Translations under genes and position numbers: made by a program | Notes under the pieces: model-generated | Told to the model about the DNA's origin: nothing | What the model saw: the letters and a program-made list of their open reading frames with translations, nothing else | The model's database searches: none | DNA from: Providencia rettgeri | Lineage (GTDB): Bacteria; Pseudomonadota; Gammaproteobacteria; Enterobacterales; Enterobacteriaceae | DNA length: 64,000 bases | Direction: 5' to 3' | NCBI RefSeq assembly: GCF_013255915.1 | Contig: NZ_CP053896.1 | Location: 2,728,001 to 2,792,000, forward strand | In this document: positions 54,265-64,000 of the stretch, in pieces | Numbering within the stretch: position 1 is the first letter of the stretch | Layout: every line of letters begins with the position of its first letter

Positions 54265-54930
54265 TTACTGATCTTTATTGATTTTAGCTTTAAGTGCCGC
54301 TAATTGCGCACTTATTTCGTCGTCTGCTTTTAACTCTGCAAACTGTTGATCCAGTGATTTTTGTTTCCCAATACCATAACTTTGGGCTTCACCTTCCATA
54401 TGGTCTATACGGCGCTCAAACTGTTCAAAACGCGCCATTGCTTCATCCAGTTTGCCGCTATCCAGCTGGCGACGTACATTACGACTAGATTGTGCGGCTT
54501 CCATACGAACAACCATTGATTGCTGTTTCGCACGAGTTTCTTGCAGTTTGTTTTCTAATTCAGTGATTTCACCTTTCAAACGAGTCAAGGTTTCATCAAC
54601 AATAATCAGCTCGTGTTTTAAGGTATCGACCATTGCACTCACTTTTTGCTTTTCAATCAGTGCCGCACGCGCTAAATCTTCTTTATCTTTCACCAGCGCT
54701 AATTCTGCTTTTTCTTGCCAATCAGCAACTTGTTTTTCGCCCATCTCAATGCGACGTTCTAAACCTTTCTTTTCTGCTAAAGTACGTGCTGATGTTGACC
54801 GGATTTCAACTAACATATCTTCCATTTCTTGAATCATCAGACGGATCATTTTTTGCGGATCTTCTGCTTTGTCTAACAAAGAAGCGATGTTTGCATTAAT
54901 GATATCGGCAAAACGTGAAAAAATACCCAT
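54265..54930 (-). CDS. pspA: Phage-shock protein PspA
   Basis: A 221-residue protein of the PspA/IM30 family, nearly all helical and coiled-coil ([40 protein letters not shown] at the start). It binds the inner membrane to limit leakage and binds PspF to shut off its own operon. A sigma-54 promoter lies 141-156 bp upstream. The divergent pspF gene is 278 bp away. Confidence 0.95.
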   Translation of the reverse strand: MGIFSRFADIINANIASLLDKAEDPQKMIRLMIQEMEDMLVEIRSTSARTLAEKKGLERRIEMGEKQVADWQEKAELALVKDKEDLARAALIEKQKVSAMVDTLKHELIIVDETLTRLKGEITELENKLQETRAKQQSMVVRMEAAQSSRNVRRQLDSGKLDEAMARFEQFERRIDHMEGEAQSYGIGKQKSLDQQFAELKADDEISAQLAALKAKINKDQ

Positions 54931-55070
54931 TGTTTATATCCCCTTGATGGATTTAATCATTCTGTAGCGCCTCGACCTGATTTGGCTTCCAACCCATACC
55001 TGACGCTCCGTAAGTCTAACAACAATTCGCATGTTGCTGTATTTAGCTATTGCTATTACATATTTTAAAT

Positions 55071-55086
55071 AGCAATTCGCGTGCCA
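55071..55086 (-). promoter_or_regulatory. Sigma-54 promoter of pspA
   Basis: On the minus strand TGGCAC-GCGAA-TTGCT matches the -24/-12 elements exactly. It is 141-156 bp upstream of pspA, and PspF is encoded divergently, as in E. coli. Confidence 0.92.
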
Positions 55087-55208
55087 ACTTTTAAATTAAT
55101 TCATATTGATATGATTTTAAAGAGAATAATTATAAGCTTCCCCTGAAAATCATTTTAGTCTATAGTTCAAATATCGGCATTTTAAACCAACTATTGGTGA
55201 AAAAAACC

Positions 55209-56225
55209 ATGAAAGAAACCAATGAACCTATTCTTGGCGTTTCAAGTAACTTTCTCGATGTACTCGAACAAGCCTCTGAACTCGCACAACTCAATAAACC
55301 TGTTTTAGTTATCGGTGAACGCGGCACGGGTAAAGAGCTTATCGCAGATAGACTCCATTACCTTTCCCCTCGCTGGCAAGAAGCTTTTATCTCTCTCAAT
55401 TGCAGCGGACTCAATGAGAATTTGCTGGATTCTGAATTATTTGGACATGAAGCGGGGGCTTTTACGGGAGCCCAAAAACGCCATCAAGGGCGCTTTGAAC
55501 GAGCTGACAAAGGTTCTCTTTTTCTTGACGAACTCGCGACTGCACCTATGTCAGTTCAAGAGAAACTCCTGCGTGTCATTGAATATGGCGAGCTTGAACG
55601 TGTCGGTGGAAGCCAAGCTTTACACGTAGATGTGCGTTTAATCTGTGCCACAAATGCCAATTTACCCGAACTCGCCAAACAAGGTCGTTTTCGAGCCGAC
55701 CTCTTAGATAGACTGGCTTTTGATGTCATTCGCCTTCCCCCATTACGTGAACGGCAACCTGATATATTATTATTAGCAGAGCATTTTGCTATTTTAATGT
55801 GTGGTGAATTAAAACGTTCGCACTTTACAGGTTTTACACGACATGCCCAACAAGCCCTGCAAAACTACCCATGGCCAGGTAATGTACGCGAATTAAAAAA
55901 TGTCATTGAGCGTTCAATATACCGCCATGGAAACCATGCTGAACCCGTTGATAATATTATTTTCAATCCATTTGGTGAAAAACTTGCTGAGCTACATGAA
56001 TCACCAAGCCCCCAACCCATACAGCCTTCCCAACAAGCAAATACCATTTTACCTTCACTACCTTGTGACTTACGTCAGTGGCAACAGCAATCTGAAAAAG
56101 CACTATTAGAACAAGCGCTAGCAGATTGTCATTTTAATCAGCGTAAAGCAGCACAACGGTTATCTCTAAGTTATGACCAACTGCGTGGTTTAATTAAAAA
56201 ACATCAAATAAATATTGAAATTTAA
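55209..56225 (+). CDS. pspF: Phage-shock sigma-54 activator PspF
   Basis: A 338-residue enhancer-binding protein with no N-terminal receiver domain. Walker A is GERGTGKE (36-43), the GAFTGA loop is at 83-88, and a Fis-type helix-turn-helix lies at the C-terminus (NQRKAAQRLSLSYDQLRGLIKKH). It activates the sigma-54 promoter of pspA and is inhibited by PspA. I prefer the ATG at 55209; an in-frame GTG at 55194 adds five residues. Confidence 0.92.
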   Translation: MKETNEPILGVSSNFLDVLEQASELAQLNKPVLVIGERGTGKELIADRLHYLSPRWQEAFISLNCSGLNENLLDSELFGHEAGAFTGAQKRHQGRFERADKGSLFLDELATAPMSVQEKLLRVIEYGELERVGGSQALHVDVRLICATNANLPELAKQGRFRADLLDRLAFDVIRLPPLRERQPDILLLAEHFAILMCGELKRSHFTGFTRHAQQALQNYPWPGNVRELKNVIERSIYRHGNHAEPVDNIIFNPFGEKLAELHESPSPQPIQPSQQANTILPSLPCDLRQWQQQSEKALLEQALADCHFNQRKAAQRLSLSYDQLRGLIKKHQINIEI

Positions 56226-56717
56226 TAGTCATTAGTTCAAACAATCCAAATTTATTGTTTGAACTAATGCAATATACTTAGAGATAAAAAGTTTAAATTT
56301 GAAAATCGTGGGCTTTATTATTACTAAATGTTTCCAATTTCACATTGCACTTTTAAATATTACTTATCACTTAATTACTAACAGCATTAGTAAAAAACCA
56401 AATAAAATAAAAACAATAAATAACAATTAGTTAAAAGATAACTTCATCATAAAAAATTAAGCAAAATTACACTAAAAACCATTTTGACACCCCCAAAAAA
56501 AGTGATAATTAGTAATTTCCACTAGCTATTATATAAAAAATATAATTTTCTTTAGCACGTTTAGTTAATTATATATAGATAGATAGATAATTCTATTTTA
56601 ATATGATTAATGCTGTTTTATTATTTGTATTTACACCTTGTCATATTTAACTACTGTGCGAAATATATTTATATGATATCTCTATTAATATAATTCTTAT
56701 TATATGAGGAGCCTATT
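56226..56717. other. AT-rich gap after pspF
   Basis: A 492-bp gap with the pspF hairpin (56230-56269) at its start. Otherwise it holds poly(A/T) tracts and presumably the promoter of the next gene. I see no gene or RNA. Confidence 0.5.
56230..56269. terminator. Hairpin after pspF
   Basis: A perfect 15-bp stem (CATTAGTTCAAACAA/TTGTTTGAACTAATG) with a 10-nt loop begins 4 bp after the pspF stop. It lacks a strong T tract. Confidence 0.75.
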
Positions 56718-57323
56718 ATGAAAAATATAAATGTACTAGCGATCACCTTTTTTCTTCTAGGGTTATCTCCTACGGTTAATGCGCAATCATTGATGAAAAC
56801 ATTTTCTTACTGTGATGCCGCTTTCTTCAAGAAAATAAAAGATGACCCTGTTTTAAACCATATTTCTAATGCATTGAAAAATAACCAATTAGGCACCAAT
56901 GAATACGTTTCTGTTAATCTCAATTTTTCACCAACCGGTATTGTGACTTTTAACCGTTTTTTTGTTAGTCATAGTAATTTTGATAAATATGATGGCTTCG
57001 CCTATTTAGGCTTGCGTGGTCAATACTATTTTTGGGGATTTGAAACAACACAAAGCCTTGAAGAGGTTGTCCGCTATACGTCATCAAGAATTGCGATTAT
57101 AAAGGTAGGAAATACTTATATCTACTCACCGATGATCCGCCATAATTTGCAAAGTAAATGGGTATTTAACGAACACGCAACGCAAGATTACAACTTGGAA
57201 CCAAATGCTGCTGAAAAAATGCTGATTATTGAAAAAGATGAGCAAAGAGGTGTTGTTCGTTTCTTATGTACCCTTCAAGGCAACGTAACCGATGAAGACT
57301 TACACTATGTGGGTTTAAAATAA
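56718..57323 (+). CDS. Exported unknown protein, 201 residues
   Basis: A 201-residue protein with a signal peptide (about residues 1-22, ending VNA) and a GAGGAG ribosome site. The mature part is strand-rich with YFWGFET and VNLNFSPTGIVTFNRFF stretches and two Cys (SYCDAAFF and RFLCTLQG) that may pair. I do not recognise the family. It lies between pspF and the second RyhB gene. Confidence 0.6.
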   Translation: MKNINVLAITFFLLGLSPTVNAQSLMKTFSYCDAAFFKKIKDDPVLNHISNALKNNQLGTNEYVSVNLNFSPTGIVTFNRFFVSHSNFDKYDGFAYLGLRGQYYFWGFETTQSLEEVVRYTSSRIAIIKVGNTYIYSPMIRHNLQSKWVFNEHATQDYNLEPNAAEKMLIIEKDEQRGVVRFLCTLQGNVTDEDLHYVGLK

Positions 57324-57364
57324 TAGCTAGAAATTAAGCTAAACAAGCTCATCTATTTCTCCAT

Positions 57365-57464
57365 AAAAAAAAAGCCAGCACCCAAGCTGGCTATCAAATA
57401 AAACACTGGAAGCAATGTGAGCAATGTCATGCCTTGTCTACATAAGCACTCGGCTTAAGTGACA
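57365..57464 (-). ncRNA. ryhB2: RyhB small RNA (copy 2)
   Basis: On the minus strand the RyhB core GACATTGCTCACATTGCT followed by TCCAG lies at about 57404-57428, and a terminator stem AGCCAGC/GCTGGCT plus nine T (57365-57373) ends the RNA, as in E. coli RyhB (stem of GCCAGC type). A -10 box TATCAT (57471-57476) with a Fur site over it gives a start near 57464 and a length of about 98 nt. The core is the same as in copy 1 over 22 bases, but flanks differ. The copy faces away from sapA. Confidence 0.93.
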
Positions 57465-57466
57465 AA

Positions 57467-57485
57467 ACGAATGATAATCGTTATC
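57467..57485. promoter_or_regulatory. Fur box at the second RyhB promoter
   Basis: ATGATAATCGTTATC within a 19-bp site matches 15 of 19 Fur consensus bases. It covers the -10 box of the minus-strand RyhB copy 2 promoter. Confidence 0.85.
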
Positions 57486-57689
57486 AGTGTCATTTGTAAA
57501 GCTTTTTAATGAGATTTTTTCTCATTAAGACATACTTCAATGATTAATATAATAATTTAAGTTGATTATTATATTAACATCATCCCTTTTAGCTTAATTT
57601 TCATACGTTATGAGGCTAAATTTTGCTTATACCCTGTAGCCCCATTTTTACGCTACAATAGGTCAATTCTCGTTAACGATGTCAGTGGT

Positions 57690-59375
57690 ATGCGCCTATT
57701 AACTGTTTGGTTTTTATTTATCATTTCTGTGTCTGCACAAGCGCTTAATAACCAAGAGCGCTTTACCGATATTGTGGCTAACGAGGTCCCTGCAGATATA
57801 CGCCAAAAAGGCTTTATTTACTGTGTAAATGGGGTCGTTACCACGTTTAACCCACAATTAGTTAGTAGTGGGCTAATTGTCGACCCTCTCGGTGCTCAAA
57901 TTTATGATCGGCTATTAGATGTTGATCCGTTCACTTATCGCTTGGTTCCTGAACTGGCTGCTAGATGGGAAGTTTTAGATAACGGTGCAACTTACCGTTT
58001 ATACTTGCGTAAAGATGTAAAATTCCAAAATACAACTTGGTTTACACCTACACGCAATATGAATGCTGATGATGTTGTGTTCAGCTTTTCCCGCATGTTT
58101 GAGGTGAATCACCCCTATCACTACATCAATGGGGGGCATTACCCTTATTTCGATAGCTTACAGTTCGCCAACAGCGTGCAAAGCATACGTAAAATTAATA
58201 ACCATACAGTGGAGTTTCGTTTGAACTCTCCTGATGCGTCTTTTTTATGGCATTTGGCGACACATTATGCTCCTATTCTTTCATCCGAATATGCCGATTT
58301 CCTTTCAAGCATAAATCGCCAAGAGCTGATCGATTGGCGACCAATTGGTACGGGGCCATTTCATTTAGATGACTACCAAGCAGGGCAATTCGTTAGACTT
58401 CTTAGAAATGACAATTATTGGAAGGGCTTGCCTCGTATGGAAGAAGTGGTTGTTGACATGGGAGCAGGTGGAACTGGCCGTATTTCAAAATTACTCACTG
58501 GGGAATGTGACGTTTTAGCTTACCCTGCCGCAAGCCAGTTAAAGGTATTACGCGATGACCCGCGTTTACGAATTTCTATGCGTTCTGGGATGAATATTGC
58601 CTACCTCGCATTTAACACCAGCAAGCCGCCATTAGATAAGCTAAAAGTACGCCAAGCAATTGCGTATGCAATTAATAATGAACGTCTAATGCAATCAATT
58701 TATTACGGCACGGCAGAAACAGCTGCATCTATTTTACCAAGAGCATCATGGGCTTATGACAATCAAGCAAAGATCACCGATTATAATCCCGAACTTTCTA
58801 AGCAAATGCTCAAAGAGATGGGATTAGAAAATCTAAAACTAGATTTATGGGTACCAATCGCCTCCCAATCATATAACCCAAGCCCACTTAAGATGGCAGA
58901 GCTTATCCAAGCTGATTTAGCGCAGGTCGGTATTGTGATGAATATCCGTTCTGTCGAAGGCCGTTTCCAAGAAAACCAATTAATGGATAGAAGCCATGAT
59001 ATGACATTAGCGGGTTGGACAACTGACAGTAATGACCCAGACAGTTTTTTCCGTCCGCTACTGAGTTGTGCAGCAATTGGTTCCCAAACCAATTTAAGCC
59101 ATTGGTGTAACCCTGCCTTTGATGAAATCTTACATAAGGCACTATTGACACAGCAATTAGCCGCACGTATAGATTATTACCACCAAGCACAGCAAATTTT
59201 AGGGGAAGATTTACCCGTCTTACCCCTCGCCTATTCTTTACGTTTACAGGCCTACCGCTATGATATAAAAGGCCTAATGATCAGTGCGTTTGGTAATACC
59301 TCATTTGCTGGCGTGTATCGTGAAATGGAGCAGCCTGAAAAAGTTTCTCCGAAAAAACAGAGGCAGAAACCATGA
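57690..59375 (+). CDS. sapA: SapA peptide-binding protein of the Sap transporter
   Basis: A 561-residue periplasmic binding protein of the SBP_bac_5 family with a signal peptide ending near SVSAQA. The stretches [39 protein letters not shown] and [21 protein letters not shown] are typical of SapA/DppA-type receptors. SapABCDF is linked to antimicrobial peptide resistance in Salmonella and to putrescine export and potassium uptake in E. coli; the direct substrate is still debated. It heads the operon sapABCDF. Confidence 0.92.
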   Translation: MRLLTVWFLFIISVSAQALNNQERFTDIVANEVPADIRQKGFIYCVNGVVTTFNPQLVSSGLIVDPLGAQIYDRLLDVDPFTYRLVPELAARWEVLDNGATYRLYLRKDVKFQNTTWFTPTRNMNADDVVFSFSRMFEVNHPYHYINGGHYPYFDSLQFANSVQSIRKINNHTVEFRLNSPDASFLWHLATHYAPILSSEYADFLSSINRQELIDWRPIGTGPFHLDDYQAGQFVRLLRNDNYWKGLPRMEEVVVDMGAGGTGRISKLLTGECDVLAYPAASQLKVLRDDPRLRISMRSGMNIAYLAFNTSKPPLDKLKVRQAIAYAINNERLMQSIYYGTAETAASILPRASWAYDNQAKITDYNPELSKQMLKEMGLENLKLDLWVPIASQSYNPSPLKMAELIQADLAQVGIVMNIRSVEGRFQENQLMDRSHDMTLAGWTTDSNDPDSFFRPLLSCAAIGSQTNLSHWCNPAFDEILHKALLTQQLAARIDYYHQAQQILGEDLPVLPLAYSLRLQAYRYDIKGLMISAFGNTSFAGVYREMEQPEKVSPKKQRQKP

Positions 59376-60337
59376 TTATTTATTCACTGCGTCGTTTTTT
59401 ACTTTTATTAGTCACGGTGTTCTTCTTATCGCTAGTCAGCTTTAGTTTAAGCTATTTTACGCCTAATGCACCTCTGAGCGGCGCATCACTTATCGATGCC
59501 TATATTTTTTATTTTGAAGGCTTACTCCATTTTGATTTTGGTGTTTCAAGTATCAACGGGGAACCCATAACCGAACAATTAAGGGACACATTCCCTGCAA
59601 CCATGGAGTTATGCATTTTAGCGTTTATTTTTGCTTTAACGACAGGTATACCACTCGGCATCATTGCTGCATTTTGGCGTAACAAGCCTGCAGATATTGC
59701 TATCAGTGTCTTTGCTTTATTAGGATTTTCTGTCCCTGTATTTGTACTTGCACTGGTTTTAACTCTCTTTTTCTCATTACATCTAGGATGGCTTCCTGTA
59801 TCTGGCCGAATTGACCTATTATATAATTTAAAAACGGTGACTGGCTTTGCCTTGGTTGATGCATGGCTTTCTGACTCCCCCTATCGTAACGATATGATTA
59901 TCAATGTACTTGAGCACATGGTGTTACCTGTCCTCACTTTAGCACTCGCACCAACAACCGAGGTTATTCGGTTAGTACGTAATAGCACCGAAGAAATCGC
60001 CAGTGAAAATTATATCAAAGCAGCCGCTATTCGAGGGCTTTCACGGATTAAAATCATTCGCCGCCATATTTTTCATAATGCTATTCCACCGATTATTCCT
60101 AAGCTTGGCTTACAGTTTTCTACGATGTTAACACTGACCATGGTCACTGAACTCGTTTTTAACTGGCCGGGGCTTGGTCGTTGGTTGGTTACAGCAATCC
60201 GCCAAGAAGACTACTCTGCGATTTCTGCTGGGGTGATGCTAATTGGTGCGCTCGTGATTACTGTAAATGTGCTGTCTGATATTTTAGGTGCCATGATGGA
60301 CCCATTAAAACATAAGGATTGGTATGTCCTCAGATAA
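59372..60337 (+). CDS. sapB: SapB permease of the Sap transporter
   Basis: A 321-residue binding-protein-dependent permease. N-terminal membrane segment, then five more; the EAA loop is seen at [21 protein letters not shown]. The DppB-like GLPVSG/PVFVL-type segments ([17 protein letters not shown]) support the family. Its start overlaps the sapA stop by 4 bp (ATGA). SapB pairs with SapC to form the channel. Confidence 0.92.
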   Translation: MIIYSLRRFLLLLVTVFFLSLVSFSLSYFTPNAPLSGASLIDAYIFYFEGLLHFDFGVSSINGEPITEQLRDTFPATMELCILAFIFALTTGIPLGIIAAFWRNKPADIAISVFALLGFSVPVFVLALVLTLFFSLHLGWLPVSGRIDLLYNLKTVTGFALVDAWLSDSPYRNDMIINVLEHMVLPVLTLALAPTTEVIRLVRNSTEEIASENYIKAAAIRGLSRIKIIRRHIFHNAIPPIIPKLGLQFSTMLTLTMVTELVFNWPGLGRWLVTAIRQEDYSAISAGVMLIGALVITVNVLSDILGAMMDPLKHKDWYVLR

Positions 60338-61214
60338 TTTTTATCGTGAACAAAAAATGCCATCCCCAACTCGAGTGGTATGGAATATCTTCTCATCAGA
60401 TGTAACCTCTATGGTGGGGTTTGTTGGTGTGTTGGTTTTATTAATTTTATGTTTTGTTGGCTCTTATCTGGCACCTTATGCACTAGATCAACAGTTTCTA
60501 GGTTACCAACTAACGCCGCCGTCTTGGTCTCATTATGGCGAAGTGGCATTCTTCTTTGGTACAGACGATCTGGGCCGTGATATTCTAAGTCGGCTATTGA
60601 TTGGTACTAAATCGACATTTGGTGCCGCTATTTTAGTCACACTGATTGCGACACTTATTGGATTAGTTCTCGGCTGCTTAGCTGGGATGACTCGTGGGTT
60701 AAAATCTGCAATTTTTAACCATATACTCGATACGTTACTGTCAATTCCTTCCTTATTACTGGCAATTATTGTTGTCGCCTTTATGGGCGCTAGCCTACAA
60801 AATGCAATGCTAGCTATTTGCCTTGCATTAATTCCACGAATGGTAAGAACTATCTATGTCGCTGTACATGATGAGTTAGATAAAGAATACATCGTTGCCG
60901 CACGCCTTGATGGCGCTTCAAACATTTTTATTTTATGGTATACCGTACTTCCTAACATTACCCCTATTCTCGTCACTGAACTGACTCGAGCACTTTCTAT
61001 CGCTATTTTAGATATTGCTGCTTTAGGTTTTCTTGATTTAGGTGCACAACTTCCCTCTTCTGAATGGGGTGCTATGCTAGGTGATACTTTAGAGCTTATC
61101 TATGTGGCTCCTTGGACGGTTATCTTGCCAGGTGCTGCCATCATGATAAGCGTGCTTTTTGTTAACCTTTTAGGTGACGGGTTACATCGTGCCATCAACG
61201 CGGGGGTTGAATAA
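60324..61214 (+). CDS. sapC: SapC permease of the Sap transporter
   Basis: A 296-residue membrane permease with an EAA-type loop ([26 protein letters not shown]), [21 protein letters not shown] after the first membrane segment, as in DppC, and six segments. It overlaps sapB by 14 bp and sapD by one base, so the five genes are translated as a unit. Confidence 0.92.
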   Translation: MSSDNFYREQKMPSPTRVVWNIFSSDVTSMVGFVGVLVLLILCFVGSYLAPYALDQQFLGYQLTPPSWSHYGEVAFFFGTDDLGRDILSRLLIGTKSTFGAAILVTLIATLIGLVLGCLAGMTRGLKSAIFNHILDTLLSIPSLLLAIIVVAFMGASLQNAMLAICLALIPRMVRTIYVAVHDELDKEYIVAARLDGASNIFILWYTVLPNITPILVTELTRALSIAILDIAALGFLDLGAQLPSSEWGAMLGDTLELIYVAPWTVILPGAAIMISVLFVNLLGDGLHRAINAGVE

Positions 61215-62209
61215 TGCCACTTCTAGACATCCGCAATTTAACTATCGAATTTATGACTGCAAATGGCCCCGTCAAAGCGGTTGACCGCGTTTCAATGACG
61301 CTATCTGAGGGGGAAATAAGAGGTTTAGTTGGCGAGTCAGGTTCTGGAAAAAGCCTTATTGCAAAAGCTATCTGTGGCGTGACTAAAGATAATATTCGAG
61401 TAAAAGCTGACCGTTTTCGCTTTCAAGACATTGACTTACTAAAACTCAGCCCACGTAAACGCCGCAAACTAATTGGCCATAATATCTCGATGATATTTCA
61501 AGAGCCACAATCTTGTCTCGACCCAGCTGCTGATATTGGTAAACAGCTTATCCAAGCTATCCCAGGGTGGACTTATAAAGGCCGCTGGTGGCAACGTTTT
61601 AATTGGCGTAAACGTCGTGCTATAGAGCTATTGCACCGTGTGGGGATAAAAGATCATAAAGATATCATGCGCAGTTATCCTTATGAATTAACCGATGGTG
61701 AATGTCAAAAAGTCATGATAGCGATTGCCATCGCTAACCAACCCCGGTTATTAATCGCTGATGAACCCACCAATGCGATGGAGTCAACTACTCAGGCTCA
61801 AATTTTCCGTTTATTGGATAAATTAAACCAAAACAATAATATGGGAATTTTACTCATTAGTCATGATATGGAAATGATGTCGAAACTTGTTGATCGCATC
61901 AATGTACTCTATTGCGGGCAAACAGTTGAAAGCGCAACTCCTGAAGATATTCTACAACGGCCACGCCACCCCTATACTCAAGCACTAATCCGCTCAATCC
62001 CTGATTTTGAAAGCCCTCTTCCCCATAAAGGGCGGTTAAATACGTTACCTGGTGCAATTCCTTCACTTGAACATTTGCCCATTGGTTGTCGCCTTGGACC
62101 TCGTTGCCCCTATGCACAACGAACTTGCATCAACGCGCCACAATTACGCAATATTAAAGGCCATCTCGTTGCTTGCCATTACCCGCTAAACACCGAGGAA
62201 CAACCCTAA
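61214..62209 (+). CDS. sapD: SapD ATPase of the Sap transporter
   Basis: A 331-residue ABC ATPase of the oligopeptide type. Walker A is GESGSGKS (about 40-47) and Walker B LLIADEP. The signature reads [10 protein letters not shown] rather than LSGGQ, a difference also found in E. coli SapD. The C-terminal oligo_HPY domain has [17 protein letters not shown]. It pairs with SapF. It also gives potassium-uptake support (TrkH/TrkG) in E. coli. Confidence 0.92.
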   Translation: MPLLDIRNLTIEFMTANGPVKAVDRVSMTLSEGEIRGLVGESGSGKSLIAKAICGVTKDNIRVKADRFRFQDIDLLKLSPRKRRKLIGHNISMIFQEPQSCLDPAADIGKQLIQAIPGWTYKGRWWQRFNWRKRRAIELLHRVGIKDHKDIMRSYPYELTDGECQKVMIAIAIANQPRLLIADEPTNAMESTTQAQIFRLLDKLNQNNNMGILLISHDMEMMSKLVDRINVLYCGQTVESATPEDILQRPRHPYTQALIRSIPDFESPLPHKGRLNTLPGAIPSLEHLPIGCRLGPRCPYAQRTCINAPQLRNIKGHLVACHYPLNTEEQP

Positions 62210-63013
62210 ATGGAAACCTTACTTGAAGTCCGTAATCTCACAAAAACTTTCCGTTTTCGTGAAGGGTTATTTCATCGACACGAATTACAAGCCGTCAAAC
62301 CCGTTAGCTTTAACTTACAGGCAGGCCAGACATTAGCTATCATTGGCGCCAATGGCTCAGGAAAATCAACCCTTGCGCGAATGTTATCAGGCGTTGTAGA
62401 ACCCACCAGCGGCGATATTTTCATTCGTGGACAACGCCTGAATTTTGGCGATTATAGCTACCGTTGCCAGCGTATTCGCATGATTTTCCAAGATCCAAGT
62501 ACATCCCTAAACCCAAGGCAGCGTATTGGTCAAACCCTTGAGCTCCCTTTAAAATTAAACACTGACTTAACTGGCATAGAACGTGAAAGGCGTATTATTC
62601 AAACGCTTCGCCAAGTCGGGTTACTCGCCGACCACGCTGAATATTATCCACACATGTTAGCATCTGGGCAAAAACAACGTATTGCATTGGCAAGAGCACT
62701 TATTCTACAACCCGAAATTATTATTGCTGATGAAGCGTTAGCTTCGTTAGACATGTCCATGCGCTCGCAAATCATCAACTTGATGTTAGATTTACAAGCA
62801 AAACAAGATATTGCATTTATCTATGTTACCCAGCACTTGGGGATGATGAAACACGTCAGCGATAAAATGCTTGTCATGGATAAAGGCGAAGTTGTTGAGC
62901 GTGGTAATACCGCAGAGGTTTTAGCTGCCCCTCTTCACGACGTTACCCGCCGGTTAATTGAAAGTCACTTTGGTGAACCCCTGTCGATTGATGCTTGGCG
63001 ACAAGACTTGTAA
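62210..63013 (+). CDS. sapF: SapF ATPase of the Sap transporter
   Basis: A 267-residue ABC ATPase. Walker A is GANGSGKS (about residues 46-53), the signature LASGQKQRIALARAL, and Walker B IIIADEALASLD. It starts directly after the sapD stop. With SapD it drives the SapBC channel. The pair of unlike ATPases is normal for Dpp/Opp/Sap systems. Confidence 0.92.
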   Translation: METLLEVRNLTKTFRFREGLFHRHELQAVKPVSFNLQAGQTLAIIGANGSGKSTLARMLSGVVEPTSGDIFIRGQRLNFGDYSYRCQRIRMIFQDPSTSLNPRQRIGQTLELPLKLNTDLTGIERERRIIQTLRQVGLLADHAEYYPHMLASGQKQRIALARALILQPEIIIADEALASLDMSMRSQIINLMLDLQAKQDIAFIYVTQHLGMMKHVSDKMLVMDKGEVVERGNTAEVLAAPLHDVTRRLIESHFGEPLSIDAWRQDL

Positions 63014-63071
63014 CTGTTATTCAGTTGTCTGTGGGTAAACACCTTCACAGACAACAAATTAAACATCTTAT

Positions 63072-63938
63072 TTAACGTGCTATCGTCACATTGGCTTTAA
63101 TATGTTTAAGGTGAACGACTATCGTAAATGTGACAATCACCAACAGTGACCATGCTCCCCACTTACCTGCATGTACCATTGACCAAGCACCAATTTGGTT
63201 TGGATACTGCCAAACACCAAAAAATGTCCCAAAATTCTCAGCTAACCAAATAAAAAAACCAATTAGCATAAATGCAAGTAATAATGGCATTTTTCGCTCT
63301 TTATCTAGCGGAGTGTAAAAAACCATACTGCGCGCATACAACCCCATAATAAACGCCGCTAAATACCAACGATAATCATCAATATAATGGTGGCTAAAAA
63401 AATTAATATAAATAGCCAGTGCGACCAGTGTCGCCATCCAATAAGGTGGATAGTGTTCAATTCTTACTTTAAAAAATCGCCAAGATTGAATGATATAGCT
63501 CCCTACGGCGGCATACATAAAACCAGTAAATAGAGGAACTCCCCAAAGTTTCGTATAAGCCTCATCGGGATATTGCCAAGAACCTATCGTTGCTGAAGTT
63601 TTAAATAGCTCCATCATAAAACCGACTAAATGGAAAACACAAATAGCCTTTAATTCATCCCAAGTTTCTAACTTTGACCACACTAACAAAGCTTGAAAAG
63701 CAACGGCAAAAATTAGTAACAGGTCATAGCGAGGGATACCTATTAATCCTTTAGCTGGGACTAAGAATAGTGCCAAAAAGAAAAAACCAGCGAATAAACA
63801 AGAACGAGCATTAATTAAACCGAAAAACCAAAACTCTAATAGAAAGCGTTTAATTCCATGGCTATTATTCGGCTGGTGAGCCATTAAAATTTGGTCTAAC
63901 TTTCCTAAAAAATTCAATTTCTGACACAAACTGGTCAT
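63072..63938 (-). CDS. DUF817 family membrane protein
   Basis: A 288-residue membrane protein with about seven hydrophobic segments. Family-like stretches are ICVFHLVGFMMELFKTSATIGSWQYPDE, VPLFTGFMYAAVGSYI and WLAENFGTFFGVWQYPNQ, where two WQYP units recur. No function is known. It converges on sapF. The N-terminal about 35 residues are hydrophilic, so a later start is possible, but none is favoured. Confidence 0.8.
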   Translation of the reverse strand: MTSLCQKLNFLGKLDQILMAHQPNNSHGIKRFLLEFWFFGLINARSCLFAGFFFLALFLVPAKGLIGIPRYDLLLIFAVAFQALLVWSKLETWDELKAICVFHLVGFMMELFKTSATIGSWQYPDEAYTKLWGVPLFTGFMYAAVGSYIIQSWRFFKVRIEHYPPYWMATLVALAIYINFFSHHYIDDYRWYLAAFIMGLYARSMVFYTPLDKERKMPLLLAFMLIGFFIWLAENFGTFFGVWQYPNQIGAWSMVHAGKWGAWSLLVIVTFTIVVHLKHIKANVTIAR

Positions 63939-64000
63939 CTATTCACTCACCTATTCTTTTATTATTCGGTTTGTTTTCTTTCCGAAGATTAGGCGAGGAG

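Larger units (their letters stand above)
57324..57689. other. RyhB copy 2 and sapA promoter region
   Basis: This 366-bp interval contains the second RyhB gene (minus strand), its Fur site and the sapA promoter. No protein gene was seen. Confidence 0.7.

Noticed and set aside
1-64000. CRISPR arrays, tRNA or rRNA genes and intact insertion sequences
   Set aside because: I saw no direct-repeat array with spacers, no cloverleaf or rRNA sequence and no full IS with both ends.

Overview
The window looks like a chromosomal segment of a low-GC enterobacterium of the Morganellaceae, most likely Providencia. The evidence is the enterobacterial gene block ttcA-fnrS-zntB-mppA-tpx-tyrR-ycjF-ycjX-pspDCBA/pspF-sapABCDF, combined with AT-rich intergenic DNA, a chromosomal type A chloramphenicol acetyltransferase gene, an MrpJ-like small HTH gene and a DUF5339 protein. 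The genus is an inference from gene content; no search was run.

Layout. 1-6.5 kb: 3' end of an indolepyruvate/phenylpyruvate decarboxylase-type gene, a Gfo/Idh/MocA oxidoreductase, then an iclR-yfcC-like transporter-CocE hydrolase operon. 6.5-9.9 kb: Fur-box-controlled FecA-like receptor and a periplasmic binding protein. 10-16.1 kb: a DMSO reductase-like operon (radical SAM, TorD-like chaperone, A, B and C subunits), with a 9-bp tandem repeat upstream. 16.8-20.2 kb: Lrp-type regulator divergent from a LysE exporter, a HutD/Ves protein and a MocR regulator. 20.4-22.9 kb: cyanide-insensitive-type bd oxidase with a small third subunit. 22.9-31.4 kb: an effector-like Cys-His-Asp protein, Fur-regulated ferric-siderophore reductase, Zur-regulated zinT, phoH with a PhoB-box leader, a secreted endonuclease I, yjjP-yjjB, and a TetR gene facing an unknown gene with a palindromic operator. 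31.4-37.7 kb: a usp-membrane protein-usp cluster, VOC protein, mviM, a RyhB sRNA, a YaeF-like lipoprotein, small unknown genes and an Asp/Glu racemase. 38-42.7 kb: an AT-rich accessory stretch with an MrpJ-like regulator, cat, a nucleoside hydrolase/CNT transporter pair and an IS3-family remnant. 42.9-64 kb: conserved backbone ending with sapABCDF and a DUF817 gene; the FnrS sRNA and a second RyhB lie here.

How the parts work together. Metal and oxygen control recur: Fur-type sites precede the receptor, the siderophore reductase and both RyhB genes; a Zur site precedes zinT; an FNR site sits about 42 bp upstream of FnrS; a sigma-54 promoter precedes pspA. The most distinctive structures are (i) a cat translational attenuator with an 11-residue leader peptide and a perfect 12-bp stem that hides the Shine-Dalgarno, (ii) two RyhB paralogues in one 64-kb window, (iii) a PhoB-box phoH leader carrying a small ORF and an intrinsic terminator, and (iv) an effector-like protein whose last codons are the cyd operon terminator. 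All calls come from reading the sequence; no database search or folding program was run.
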